Shown here: positions 18,228 to 26,114 of the stretch, one piece after another
Layout: each line of letters begins with the position of its first letter
How positions within the stretch are numbered: position 1 is the first letter of the stretch
Source of the DNA: Acidimicrobiia bacterium
Lineage (GTDB): Bacteria > Actinomycetota > Acidimicrobiia > Acidimicrobiales > Aldehydirespiratoraceae
NCBI GenBank assembly: GCA_022828135.1
Contig: JAJEJB010000023.1
Location: 1-43,467, forward strand
DNA: 43,467 nt
Reading direction: 5' to 3'
Position numbers and translations under genes: made by a program
Notes under the pieces: model-generated
Told to the model about the DNA's origin: nothing
Seen by the model: only the letters and a program-made list of their open reading frames with translations
Databases searched by the model: none

Positions 18228-19310
18228 TTACGGTCGGATCACCGCCTTGGTGGGGTACATGCCGTCGATCTCGTTGGCGATGGCCCGGATGCACAGCTCG
18301 GTGTCGTCGAGGCTGAACGTGTGGCTGATCATCTCCTCGGGCATGAAGCCGGTCGAGGAGATCAGGTCCATAGTCGCCCGCAGCGCTGGGCTGCCGGCGG
18401 TGAACGCCCCCTGCACCTTGATCTCGTTCCAGACCAGGGCGTCGATCTCCACCGGAACGTGCCGACCCCCACTGAGTCCGGCCAGCACCAGCGTCCCCCG
18501 CTTGCGCAAGGCCGCCACCGAGGACGCCAACGCGGCCGGGCTGCCGCTCACGTCCACCACCACGTCGGCCATGGCCCCGCCCGTCTCGTCGGTCACGGCC
18601 TCGACCACATCCTCGCTGTCGGCCTCGACGGTGAGATCGGCGCCCCAGCGGCGCGCCAGGGCAAGCCGGTCGGCGTCGGCCGCGGTGCCGGTCACGATGA
18701 TGCGGGCTGCGCCCGCGGCCCGGGCCGCCCAGGTGCAGGCCAGGCCCTGCTGGCCCGGCCCCTGGATGAGAACCGTGTCGCCGAACGTCACACCCCCGTG
18801 CAGGATGGCCCACTGGTAGCCGTTGGCCATCACCGACCCGCACAGCACCGCGGCCTCGTCGCCCATGGCGTCGTCCACCGTGAAGAGCTCGGCGTCGGGA
18901 TTCACGTACAGGTACTCGGCCAAGCCACCGAAGAGGTGGGGCCGATCGGCCGCGCTGGTGGCGCTGCCGTAAAGGGTGCGCTGACGGCAGAACCGGGGAG
19001 CGCCGTCGCGGCAATCCCGGCAGTGACCGCAACCCCGCGAGCCCTTGAGGATCACCCGGTCGCCCTCGGCCACTCCGTGGATCGCGGCGGCTCGCCGGCC
19101 CAGGCGTTCGACCTGGCCGAAGATCTCGTGACCCAGGATCACCGGGTAGGGCATGTCGATACGGCCCTTGAAGTACTTGACGTCGGTGCCGCACACTCCG
19201 CCGACGCCGATCCGCAGCAGCGCCCCGTCGTCGGCCACCTCCGGCACCGGGTACTCCCGGATCTCGAGGCGCTCAGGCCCGAGCAGCGTCGCGGCCCGCA
19301 CCGTGCTCAC
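18228..19310 (-). CDS. Zinc-dependent alcohol dehydrogenase (MDR family)
   Basis: 360 residues from the GTG at 19310, with GGGAGAG just upstream. The catalytic zinc site is Cys40 (GVCGTD) plus His61-Glu62 (GHE). The structural zinc lobe has Cys94, 97, 100 and 108. The Rossmann turn is VLIQGPGQQGLACTWAARAAG. It should oxidise a primary or secondary alcohol, or the matching sugar/threonine-type substrate, with NAD(P). The threonine/sorbitol dehydrogenase-like branch fits the HEIFGQVERLG pattern. It starts 22 bases after the polyprenyl synthase stop on the same strand and may be the last gene of that operon, although its function suits the acyl-CoA cluster on the other side equally well. Confidence 0.92.
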   Translation of the reverse strand: MSTVRAATLLGPERLEIREYPVPEVADDGALLRIGVGGVCGTDVKYFKGRIDMPYPVILGHEIFGQVERLGRRAAAIHGVAEGDRVILKGSRGCGHCRDCRDGAPRFCRQRTLYGSATSAADRPHLFGGLAEYLYVNPDAELFTVDDAMGDEAAVLCGSVMANGYQWAILHGGVTFGDTVLIQGPGQQGLACTWAARAAGAARIIVTGTAADADRLALARRWGADLTVEADSEDVVEAVTDETGGAMADVVVDVSGSPAALASSVAALRKRGTLVLAGLSGGRHVPVEIDALVWNEIKVQGAFTAGSPALRATMDLISSTGFMPEEMISHTFSLDDTELCIRAIANEIDGMYPTKAVIRP

Positions 19311-19332
19311 AGCTCTCCCAGTCAGCTCGAGG

Positions 19333-20400
19333 TCACGCCTGGCGCGTGGCTACGAAGCGGGCGGTGGCGGCAAGGACCTCCTTGGCGGCGGGCACGTCGG
19401 GCAGATCCTCCAGCGCGTCGAGGGCCTCCTCCAGGAGTTCTGAGATCTCATTCTCGAGGCTCGCGAGGGCGCCCGTGTCGACGATCACCTGCTGGACGTC
19501 GGCCACCGTCTCGTCGCTCATCTCGGAGCCGACCAGATCCAGGAGTGCTAGCTGTGAAGGGGACGCGGCAGTTCTCGCCATGGCCATGAGCAGCGTGGGC
19601 TTGCCTTCCTGCAGGTCGTCGCCGACGGGCTTGCCGGTGGCGGCCGGGTCTCCGAACGCGCCCAGGATGTCGTCGCGCAGCTGGAAGGCCATGCCGACGG
19701 GGCGACCGTGGCGCTCCAGTGACTCGGCCAGGTCGGGCCGTCCGGCCAGCGCTGCGCCGAGCTGCAGCGGCCGAACCACCGTGTAGCGGGCCGTCTTGTG
19801 CTCGATGATCTTGCGGGCCTCGTCGGCGGTCGCGCTGCCGCGGGCGCCCCCGACCACGTCCAGGTACTGGCCCATGTTGAGCTCGGTGCGCAACCCGTCC
19901 CACACTGCCCGAGTCTCGGGTGACACCCACCCCAGCGTGCGGTCGGCGAGCACCATGGCCATGTCTCCCACCAGCACCGCAGCCGCCTCACCGAAGCGCC
20001 GGTCCTCGCCGCGCCACTCCCTGGAGCGATGGCGCTGCACGAACTTTCGCCACACCGTCGGGGCGCCCCGCCGGGTGTCGGAGCCGTCCATCACGTCGTC
20101 GTGGGCCAGGGCGAAGGCGTGGAGGATCTCCAGGGCGCAGCCGCCGTCGAGGGCACCGTCACCGCTCGGGTCTCCGCCGGCCACCAGCCAGCCCCAGTGG
20201 CAGTAGGCGGGCCGGATGCGCTTCCCCCCGCCCAGGACCATGTCGGCGAGGTCGCCGAGCGGCTCGTCGAGGCTCGGGTCGAGTGCGGCCCACTCCTGGC
20301 GCTCGGCGGCCAGGATCTCGCCGAGGCGGATCTGGACCCTGGCCGCGATCTCGGTCAGTTCGGCGGGTGGCCGGGCTCCCTGCCCGGGGGAGCCAGTCAC
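19333..20400 (-). CDS. Polyprenyl diphosphate synthase (GGPP/FPP synthase type)
   Basis: 355 residues from the GTG at 20400, whose GTGA overlaps the xseB stop. GGGKRIRP at 57-64, the first aspartate-rich motif DDVMD at 101-105 with the following TRRG, and the second motif LRDDILGAFGD at 241-251 define a class I trans-prenyltransferase that joins IPP to allylic diphosphates. The residues before DDxxD (ILHAFALAHDDVMD) suggest a short product such as FPP or GGPP, though chain length cannot be fixed by reading. Neighbouring xseB recalls the common xseB-ispA order in other bacteria. The upstream part of a longer open frame (to 20766) is antisense-like sequence over xseB and xseA and was excluded. 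Confidence 0.93.
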   Translation of the reverse strand: MTGSPGQGARPPAELTEIAARVQIRLGEILAAERQEWAALDPSLDEPLGDLADMVLGGGKRIRPAYCHWGWLVAGGDPSGDGALDGGCALEILHAFALAHDDVMDGSDTRRGAPTVWRKFVQRHRSREWRGEDRRFGEAAAVLVGDMAMVLADRTLGWVSPETRAVWDGLRTELNMGQYLDVVGGARGSATADEARKIIEHKTARYTVVRPLQLGAALAGRPDLAESLERHGRPVGMAFQLRDDILGAFGDPAATGKPVGDDLQEGKPTLLMAMARTAASPSQLALLDLVGSEMSDETVADVQQVIVDTGALASLENEISELLEEALDALEDLPDVPAAKEVLAATARFVATRQA

Positions 20401-20639
20401 TTCTCTGTGTCTGATTCCAGCGCGGCCACCACTCTCTCGACCTGGATGCCGGCGTTGGTGATCCGGCGCCGGCAGATCTCGATGAGGTTGGCGGCCCGCT
20501 CGACCCGGCTGGCCAGCACGTCCACGTCGGGATCCTCGCCCTCCAGCTCTTGGAGGATCTGCTCGAGTTCGGCCATCGCCGCTGCGTAGCCGGGCTCGTC
20601 GGCGCGGCTCGGGCCGTTCTTCGACTCTTCGGTGCTCAT
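20397..20639 (-). CDS. xseB: Exodeoxyribonuclease VII small subunit
   Basis: 80 residues. The conserved core is GYAAAMAELEQILQELEGED...LASRVERAANLIEICRRRI, a helical hairpin that binds the C-terminal part of XseA. The family's usual size is 70-90 residues. The ATG overlaps the xseA stop by four bases, and its own stop overlaps the prenyltransferase GTG, so stoichiometric translation with both neighbours is likely. Exonuclease VII degrades single-stranded DNA from both ends. Confidence 0.95.
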   Translation of the reverse strand: MSTEESKNGPSRADEPGYAAAMAELEQILQELEGEDPDVDVLASRVERAANLIEICRRRITNAGIQVERVVAALESDTEK

Positions 20640-22057
20640 TCGTATTGGTCCTCGCTGCTGCCGTGTCGAGCGAGAATCGTACTGTCAAGCGCACCGTCTG
20701 ATAGGTGGGTGACGATGCCGTCGCCGGGCGCGACATCCTGAACCGAGCGCACCAGCATCCCGTCATCCCGGCGGGTCAGCGACCATCCCCGCCGCAGGAT
20801 CAGCGCCGGGTCGAGGGTCCGCACCCGGGTGGCAATGGCGTCCAGGTGCCGCTGGGCGTGGCGGATCTCGTGGCGGCCGGCAACCGACAGCCGGGCCGAG
20901 GCCCGGTCGAGCCTGCTGATGGCCCGCCGCTCCGCGGCCGGACCGGCCTGCCCGAGCCGGTAAGTGACCGCGGCCACTCGGCGCCCGGCCCGTGCCGTGG
21001 CGGTCCGTCCGGTGTGGACGAGGCGCTGGGCGGCCCCATCGAGGTTGCGGTCGGCCCGCCGGGACGCGGCCAGAGCCCCCCGGGCCGCGTCGGCGGCCGC
21101 CCTGCCCGTGCGGTGCTCGGCGGTGGCCAGAACCCGGCGGCTGTGCACCGCGATCGACCGGCCAGTGCCGTCGAGCCTCTCGAGCCAGTCCTCGACCAGC
21201 TGCACCACGGCCTCCGCCGCGGCCGTCGGCGTCGAGCAGGCGGTGTGGGCGGTCTCGTCGGCCACGCTGCGGTCCGTCTCGTGGCCTATGCCGGTGAAGA
21301 CGGGACGCTCGCACGAGACGATGGCCCGGGCCACCAGCTCGTGGTCGAAGGCGACCAGGTCGGTGCGGCTGCCGCCCCCTCGGGCCAGCACCACCACATC
21401 GACGGCGGCGTCGGCCGCCGCCTCGACCGCGGCCGCGATGGCCGCGGGAGCGTCAACGCCCTGCACCGGGGTGTCGACCTCGACCACCTCGAAGGCGAAG
21501 CCGCTCCCGGTCAGCACCCGCAGCATGTCGGCGTGGGCGGCGCTGTCCAAGGACGTGACGATCCCCACCCGCAGTGGCACCGGCGCCAGAGTCAGACCGG
21601 CGTTGCGGCGCAGCGCTCCCTCCGCGGCCAGCACCCGCAGCAGTGCCTCGCGGTCCGCCGCAAGCGCCCCGAGCGTGTGGGCCGGGTCGATGGCGATCAT
21701 GCGCAACTGGAGCTGTCCCCGCCGCGCATAGAAGTCGAGCATCCCCTGGATGCGCACGCTCACACCGTCGTCCATGCGGATGGTGTTGCCGTGGCGCTTG
21801 ATCGTGGCGTTGACGCGGTCCTTGTCGTCGCGGAACAGCACCACGTTCAGCGAGGCCACAGGCGGTGCGCCGGGCTCGGCACGCTCGGAGCGCTCGACCA
21901 GGTCGAAGTAGACGTGGCCGCTGCGGGCCCGCGTGATGCTGTCGATCTCGCCGGCCACCCACACCCCGCTGGGGAAGGCCTCGTCCAGCCTCCAGCGAAG
22001 CACTTGGGCCAGTTCACCCACGGTGAGGGTCTGGTCTGCGCTGATCAAGCTGCTCAT
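20636..22057 (-). CDS. xseA: Exodeoxyribonuclease VII large subunit
   Basis: 473 residues, slightly longer than the ~450 of the E. coli protein. The N-terminal OB-fold (LTVGELAQVLRWRLDEAFPSGVWVAGEI...) binds single-stranded DNA. The catalytic domain carries GIVTSLDSAAHADMLRVL, then VVLARGGGSRTDLVAFDHELVARAI and TGIGHETDRSVADE, which holds the GHExD metal-binding motif. The C-terminal Arg/Ala-rich helices are where XseB docks. Start and stop overlap the ABC transporter and xseB by four bases each. Confidence 0.95.
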   Translation of the reverse strand: MSSLISADQTLTVGELAQVLRWRLDEAFPSGVWVAGEIDSITRARSGHVYFDLVERSERAEPGAPPVASLNVVLFRDDKDRVNATIKRHGNTIRMDDGVSVRIQGMLDFYARRGQLQLRMIAIDPAHTLGALAADREALLRVLAAEGALRRNAGLTLAPVPLRVGIVTSLDSAAHADMLRVLTGSGFAFEVVEVDTPVQGVDAPAAIAAAVEAAADAAVDVVVLARGGGSRTDLVAFDHELVARAIVSCERPVFTGIGHETDRSVADETAHTACSTPTAAAEAVVQLVEDWLERLDGTGRSIAVHSRRVLATAEHRTGRAAADAARGALAASRRADRNLDGAAQRLVHTGRTATARAGRRVAAVTYRLGQAGPAAERRAISRLDRASARLSVAGRHEIRHAQRHLDAIATRVRTLDPALILRRGWSLTRRDDGMLVRSVQDVAPGDGIVTHLSDGALDSTILARHGSSEDQYE

Positions 22058-24006
22058 GACACCGCTTTCTCGGCGACCTCGGCTCGCAGCAGGCCTTCGT
22101 AAAGCTCGGCGTACAGGCCGCCGGCGAGGCGGAGTTCGTCGTGGGTGCCCGACTCGGTGATCCGGCCCTCGTCGAGCACCACGATCAGGTCCGCGTCGAC
22201 GATGGTGGACAGGCGGTGGGCCACCACCAGCGACGTGCGGCCCTTCAGGGCCTCGGTCAGCGCCTCCTGCACCAGGGCCTCGTTCTCGGTGTCGAGGTGC
22301 GACGTGGCCTCGTCGAGGATGACGATGGCCGGGTCCTTGAGCAGCATCCTGGCGATGGCCAGTCGCTGCTTCTCACCGCCCGACATCCGGTAGCCCCGCT
22401 CGCCCACCACGGTGTCGTAGCCGTCGGGCAGTGCTGCGATCACGTCGTGGATGCGGGCCGCGCGGCATGCCTCCACCAACAGCGTGTCCGCGGCGTCGGG
22501 CCGGGCGTAGCGCAGGTTGGAGGCCACCGTGTCGTGGAACAGGTGCGGGTCCTGGGTGACGGTTCCGATGGCGGCCCGCAGCGAGGCCTGTGTGAGGTCG
22601 CGAACGTCGACGCCGTCGACAAGCATCGCTCCCTCGGTCACGTCGTAGAGGCGGGGCACCAGCGATACCAGCGTGGTCTTGCCCGAACCCGACGGGCCGA
22701 CCACCGCCACCATCCGGCCCGGCGCGATGTCGAGATCGATGTCGACCAGCACCTCGACCGCCGCCGCGACGGAGTCGTCCTGGGAGTCGGCCGTATCCAC
22801 GTCCGGCGATTCGGGGGTCCTGCCGGCCGCCGCTGAGCCGTCCTTGGCGCCGGCTGCGGCCACGCCCAGCGACTCGGGGGTGTCGTCGGCCGACGGGTAG
22901 GCGAAGCTCACGCCCCGGAACTCGACCCGCCCCTCCGGTTGCGTCAGATCGCGGGCGTCACCGGAGTCGGTGATCGGGTTGGGGGTGTCGACCACCTCGA
23001 ACACCCGCTCGAAGCTCACGAACGCCGACATCACGTCCACCCGGGCGTTGGACAGGCTCGTCAGGGGCACGTAGATCCGCACCGTGTACAGGCCCAGCGC
23101 CACCAGCGTGCCCGCGCTGAGCGTGCCGTCGATGGCGAGGTGGCCGCCCAGCCAGTAGACGATGGCCGTCCCCACCGCTCCCACCAGGGTCAGCGCGATC
23201 AGGAACACCTGCGAGTACAGGGCGCTGCGGACCCCGATGTCGCGCACCCGTCCGGCCCGGTCCGAGAAGTCGGCGGCCTCGTCGTCGTGCCGGCCGAACA
23301 GCTTCACCAGCAGCGCTCCGGCCACGTTGAACCGCTCGGTCATGGTGTTGTTCATCGAGGCATTGAGGTTCATGCCCTCGCGGGTGATGGCTTGCAGGCC
23401 CCGGCCCACACGCCGGGCCGGCAGCACGAACACCGGCAGGATCACCACCGCCAGCAGGGTGAGCCGCCACTCCAGCACGAACATGGCGATCAGCGTCCCG
23501 GCCAGGGTGATGATGTTGGCCACCACCGTGCCGAGCGTGCCGGTGAAGGCCCGCTGGGCGCCGATCACGTCGTTGTTGAGCCGGCTCACCAGGGAGCCTG
23601 TCTGGGTGCGGGTGAAGAACGCCAGCGGCATGCGCTGCACGTGGTCGAACAGCCGCAACCGCAGGTCGAAGATCAGGCTCTCGCCGATGCCGGAGCTGAG
23701 CCTGCGGCCTACCAGCGACAGCAGCGCTTCGCCCGCGGCCGCCGCGATCAGCACAGCGAACAGCACGTTCAGATAGCTGCCGTCGCCCTCGGCGATGGCC
23801 GAGTCGAAGATCTCCCGGATCACCAGCGGGGGCAGCAGCCCCAGGAACGTGGAGGCGACGGTGGTCACGATGAAGGCGAAGATCCAGGCTCGGTAGGGGC
23901 GGGCGAAGCCCCAAACCCGGCGCCGGGTGTCGGCCGTGATCGTCTTGCCCTTGAGCCCGGAGCGGTCGGCCGCCATGGAGTGCATGACTCCCCACGCGGT
24001 CATCAT
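22054..24006 (-). CDS. ABC transporter, fused permease-ATPase (exporter type)
   Basis: 650 residues from the ATG at 24006. An open frame extends 20 codons further, but TAGGCT stands 8 bases before 24006 and the extension would cross the divergent promoter. The N-terminal half is a six-helix type I exporter domain. The nucleotide-binding domain has Walker A GPSGSGKTTL, signature MSGGEKQRLAIARML and Walker B VILDEATSHLD, then the His-switch AHRLST. An unusual ~45-residue Ala/Asp/Ser-rich insertion with two TPES copies sits between the A-loop (FAYPSAD) and the strand before Walker A. As a half-transporter it should dimerise and export a lipid, drug or peptide. Its ATGA link to xseA suggests a shared transcript. 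Confidence 0.93.
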   Translation of the reverse strand: MMTAWGVMHSMAADRSGLKGKTITADTRRRVWGFARPYRAWIFAFIVTTVASTFLGLLPPLVIREIFDSAIAEGDGSYLNVLFAVLIAAAAGEALLSLVGRRLSSGIGESLIFDLRLRLFDHVQRMPLAFFTRTQTGSLVSRLNNDVIGAQRAFTGTLGTVVANIITLAGTLIAMFVLEWRLTLLAVVILPVFVLPARRVGRGLQAITREGMNLNASMNNTMTERFNVAGALLVKLFGRHDDEAADFSDRAGRVRDIGVRSALYSQVFLIALTLVGAVGTAIVYWLGGHLAIDGTLSAGTLVALGLYTVRIYVPLTSLSNARVDVMSAFVSFERVFEVVDTPNPITDSGDARDLTQPEGRVEFRGVSFAYPSADDTPESLGVAAAGAKDGSAAAGRTPESPDVDTADSQDDSVAAAVEVLVDIDLDIAPGRMVAVVGPSGSGKTTLVSLVPRLYDVTEGAMLVDGVDVRDLTQASLRAAIGTVTQDPHLFHDTVASNLRYARPDAADTLLVEACRAARIHDVIAALPDGYDTVVGERGYRMSGGEKQRLAIARMLLKDPAIVILDEATSHLDTENEALVQEALTEALKGRTSLVVAHRLSTIVDADLIVVLDEGRITESGTHDELRLAGGLYAELYEGLLRAEVAEKAVS

Positions 24007-24014
24007 CGAAGCCG

Positions 24015-24020
24015 AGCCTA
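24015..24020 (-). promoter_or_regulatory. Putative -10 (TAGGCT) of the ABC-xseA-xseB operon
   Basis: On the minus strand TAGGCT ends 8 bases before the ATG at 24006. The divergent -10 for the NAPRT fusion (24037-24042) falls where the -35 of this promoter would be, so the two promoters overlap within 43 bases. Confidence 0.4.
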
Positions 24021-24036
24021 CGGAGCACGTCACCGC

Positions 24037-24042
24037 TAGCGT
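24037..24042 (+). promoter_or_regulatory. Putative -10 (TAGCGT) of the NAPRT-nicotinamidase gene
   Basis: TAGCGT ends 7 bases before the GTG at 24050, with no Shine-Dalgarno sequence between, which indicates a leaderless transcript. It also supports 24050 as the start in preference to the more upstream in-frame ATGs inside the divergent gene. Confidence 0.45.
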
Positions 24043-24049
24043 TGGGCTC

Positions 24050-26029
24050 GTGGATCGCAGTGCCACGGTGGCCCTGAAGACCGACCACTACGAGATCACC
24101 ATGGTGGCCTCGGCCCTTCAGTCCGGCATCGCCGACCGCCGGGCCGTCTTCGAGGCGTTCGCCCGGCGGCTGCCGCCGGGCCGTGCCTACGGCGTCGTGG
24201 CCGGCGCCGACCGCATCGTCGACGCCATCGAACGGTTCCGTTTCGACGCCGAGATCGTCGACCACCTCGTCGGCGCGGGCGTCGTGTCCGATCCCGACGT
24301 GGTCGAATGGCTGCGGTCCTACCGCTTCAGCGGCGACGTCACCGGCTACCCGGACGGAGAGCTGTTCTTCCCGTACTCGCCGGTGCTCACCGTCGAGGGT
24401 GGCTTCGCCGAATGCGTGGTTCTCGAGACGGTCGTGTTGTCGATCCTCAACTACGACTGCGCGGTGGCCTCAGCGGCCGCCCGGGTGCGTGATGTGGCTC
24501 ACGGCCGCCTTCTCATCGAGGGTGGCAGTCGCCGCGCCGATCCCGATGCGGCCGTGGCCGCAGCCCGCGCCGCCCACATCGGCGGCTTCGACACCACGTC
24601 CAACCTGGAGGCGGGCCGGCGCTACGGCATCCCCACCGGCGGCACCACCGCCCACGCCTTCGTGTTGGCCCACGCCGACGAGCACGCCGCCTTCAGGGCC
24701 CAGCGCGACGCCCTCGGCACCGGCTCGACCTACCTGGTCGACACCTTCGACGTGCTGGAGGGAATTCGCCGGGCGGTGCAGGTAGTGGGACGAGACATCG
24801 GCGCGGTTCGCATCGACAGCGGCAACCTGCTGGCGGCCAGCATCCGGGCCCGGGCCCTGCTCGACTCGCTCGGCGCGGAGAACTGCCGCATCGTGGCTTC
24901 CGGGGATCTGGACGAGTTCCGTGTGGCTGAGCTGGAGGACGCGGCTGCCCCCATCGACGCCTACCTGATGGGCACCAGCCTGGTGACCGGCTCGGGCCAT
25001 CCCACCGCGTCGGTGGTGTACAAGCTGGTGGCCATCGCCGACGGCGCGGGCGCGCCTTTGCGGGCTGTGGGCAAGCTGTCGCCGGGCAAGACCACTGTGG
25101 GTGGCCGCAAGCAGGTTCACCGCACCGTCGATATAGACGGTTACTGGAGGGCAGAGGTGCTGTCGCCGGCAGGCGTGGCCGGTCCTGCCGACAGTCACGA
25201 CCCGCAGGTCCTTCTGATGGCAGGGGGCGAGCGGTCCTGGCAGGATGATCCCGCGGCAGCCCGGCGCCGTTGCGCTGAGCGACGTCAGGGACTGCGGCCC
25301 GAGGATCGGGTTCCGCATCCCCGACGCTCACCGGCCGTGCCGACCGAATGGGTGGGAATGGAAGCGCCGGCCGCGACAGAATCATCGAACGGAGAGGGAG
25401 GGCAGTCGACGCCGGCACAGGGCGCTCAGTATGCCGGGGGAGGAGATGAGATGCAGAAGGCGCTGATCATCGTGGACGTGCAGAACGACTTCTGCGAGGG
25501 CGGGTCGTTGGCGGTGGAGGGCGGGCATGCCGTGGCCTCCTCCATCACCGACCTGGTCGGTCTGGACCGGGCCGGGGGACGCTACGACTATGTGGTCGCG
25601 TCCAAGGACTGGCACATCGACCCGGGGGAGCACTACGCCGCACCGGGCACCAACCCCGACTTCGTGACGTCGTGGCCGGTGCACTGCGCGGCCGGCACGC
25701 AGGGCGCCGCCTTCGCGCCGAACCTGCAGGTGGCGCTGGACGAGGTGTTCCTCAAGGGCCAGTACAGCAACGGCTACAGCAGCTTCGAGGGGGTGTCGGG
25801 ATCCAGCGAGGATGTGGGCTTGCGGGACTGGCTCACCGAGCGCGGCGTGAAGGCCGTCGACGTGGTGGGCATCGCGACCGACCACTGCGTACGAGCCACC
25901 GCGCTGGACGCGACCGCGGCCGGCTTCGAGACGTCGGTGCTGGTCGAGCACTGCGCCGGAGTCACCTCCGACACCTCTGAGGCCGCCCTGGAGGAGATGG
26001 CCTCCGCCGGCATCACCATCGTGGACTGA
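24050..26029 (+). CDS. Fused nicotinate phosphoribosyltransferase-nicotinamidase
   Basis: A single frame of 659 residues with two complete enzymes of the NAD salvage (Preiss-Handler) route. Residues 1 to ~432 are a NAPRTase: TDHYEITM at the N-terminus, GGFDTTSNLEAGRRYGIP, GTTAHAF, VRIDSGNL and the terminal PAVPTEW block. Residues 433-467 are a Gly/Ala/Ser/Glu-rich linker. Residues 468-659 are a nicotinamidase: Asp476 (IIVDVQNDF), Lys569 (FLKGQY) and Cys613 (ATDHCV) form the triad, and DWH...H binds the metal. Nicotinamide to nicotinate to NaMN would be carried out by one chain. A strong ribosome site before the ATG at 25451 may also yield free nicotinamidase. I checked the linker codon by codon and found no stop. 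Confidence 0.88.
   Translation: MDRSATVALKTDHYEITMVASALQSGIADRRAVFEAFARRLPPGRAYGVVAGADRIVDAIERFRFDAEIVDHLVGAGVVSDPDVVEWLRSYRFSGDVTGYPDGELFFPYSPVLTVEGGFAECVVLETVVLSILNYDCAVASAAARVRDVAHGRLLIEGGSRRADPDAAVAAARAAHIGGFDTTSNLEAGRRYGIPTGGTTAHAFVLAHADEHAAFRAQRDALGTGSTYLVDTFDVLEGIRRAVQVVGRDIGAVRIDSGNLLAASIRARALLDSLGAENCRIVASGDLDEFRVAELEDAAAPIDAYLMGTSLVTGSGHPTASVVYKLVAIADGAGAPLRAVGKLSPGKTTVGGRKQVHRTVDIDGYWRAEVLSPAGVAGPADSHDPQVLLMAGGERSWQDDPAAARRRCAERRQGLRPEDRVPHPRRSPAVPTEWVGMEAPAATESSNGEGGQSTPAQGAQYAGGGDEMQKALIIVDVQNDFCEGGSLAVEGGHAVASSITDLVGLDRAGGRYDYVVASKDWHIDPGEHYAAPGTNPDFVTSWPVHCAAGTQGAAFAPNLQVALDEVFLKGQYSNGYSSFEGVSGSSEDVGLRDWLTERGVKAVDVVGIATDHCVRATALDATAAGFETSVLVEHCAGVTSDTSEAALEEMASAGITIVD
25439..25445 (+). 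promoter_or_regulatory. Internal ribosome binding site before the nicotinamidase domain
   Basis: GGAGGAG stands 5 bases before an in-frame ATG at 25451, where nicotinamidase homology begins. It can produce a separate 192-residue nicotinamidase in addition to the fusion, or it may be a relic of two separate genes. Confidence 0.65.
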
Positions 26030-26048
26030 CCCGAGCCGGCCTCGCCGT

Positions 26049-26096
26049 GAATTGGCAGCGCTGAGTGCCGAAATGCGCGCTGGCCGCTGCCAGTTC
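26049..26096. repeat. Palindromic repeat, intergenic copy C (48 bp)
   Basis: GAATTGGCAGCG (26049-26060) pairs with CGCTGCCAGTTC (26085-26096), with an imperfect AGTGC/GCGCT inner hairpin. It fills most of the 85-base gap between two convergent genes and could serve as a bidirectional terminator, although no T-run follows it. Confidence 0.88.
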
Positions 26097-26114
26097 GCGA
26101 GTGGCGGGCTCCCC

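Noticed and set aside
25370..25451. Frameshift or missed stop between the NAPRT and nicotinamidase parts
   Set aside because: Codon-by-codon reading shows a continuous frame with no stop, and the NAPRT C-terminal block is intact in the same frame. A sequencing error cannot be excluded without reads.
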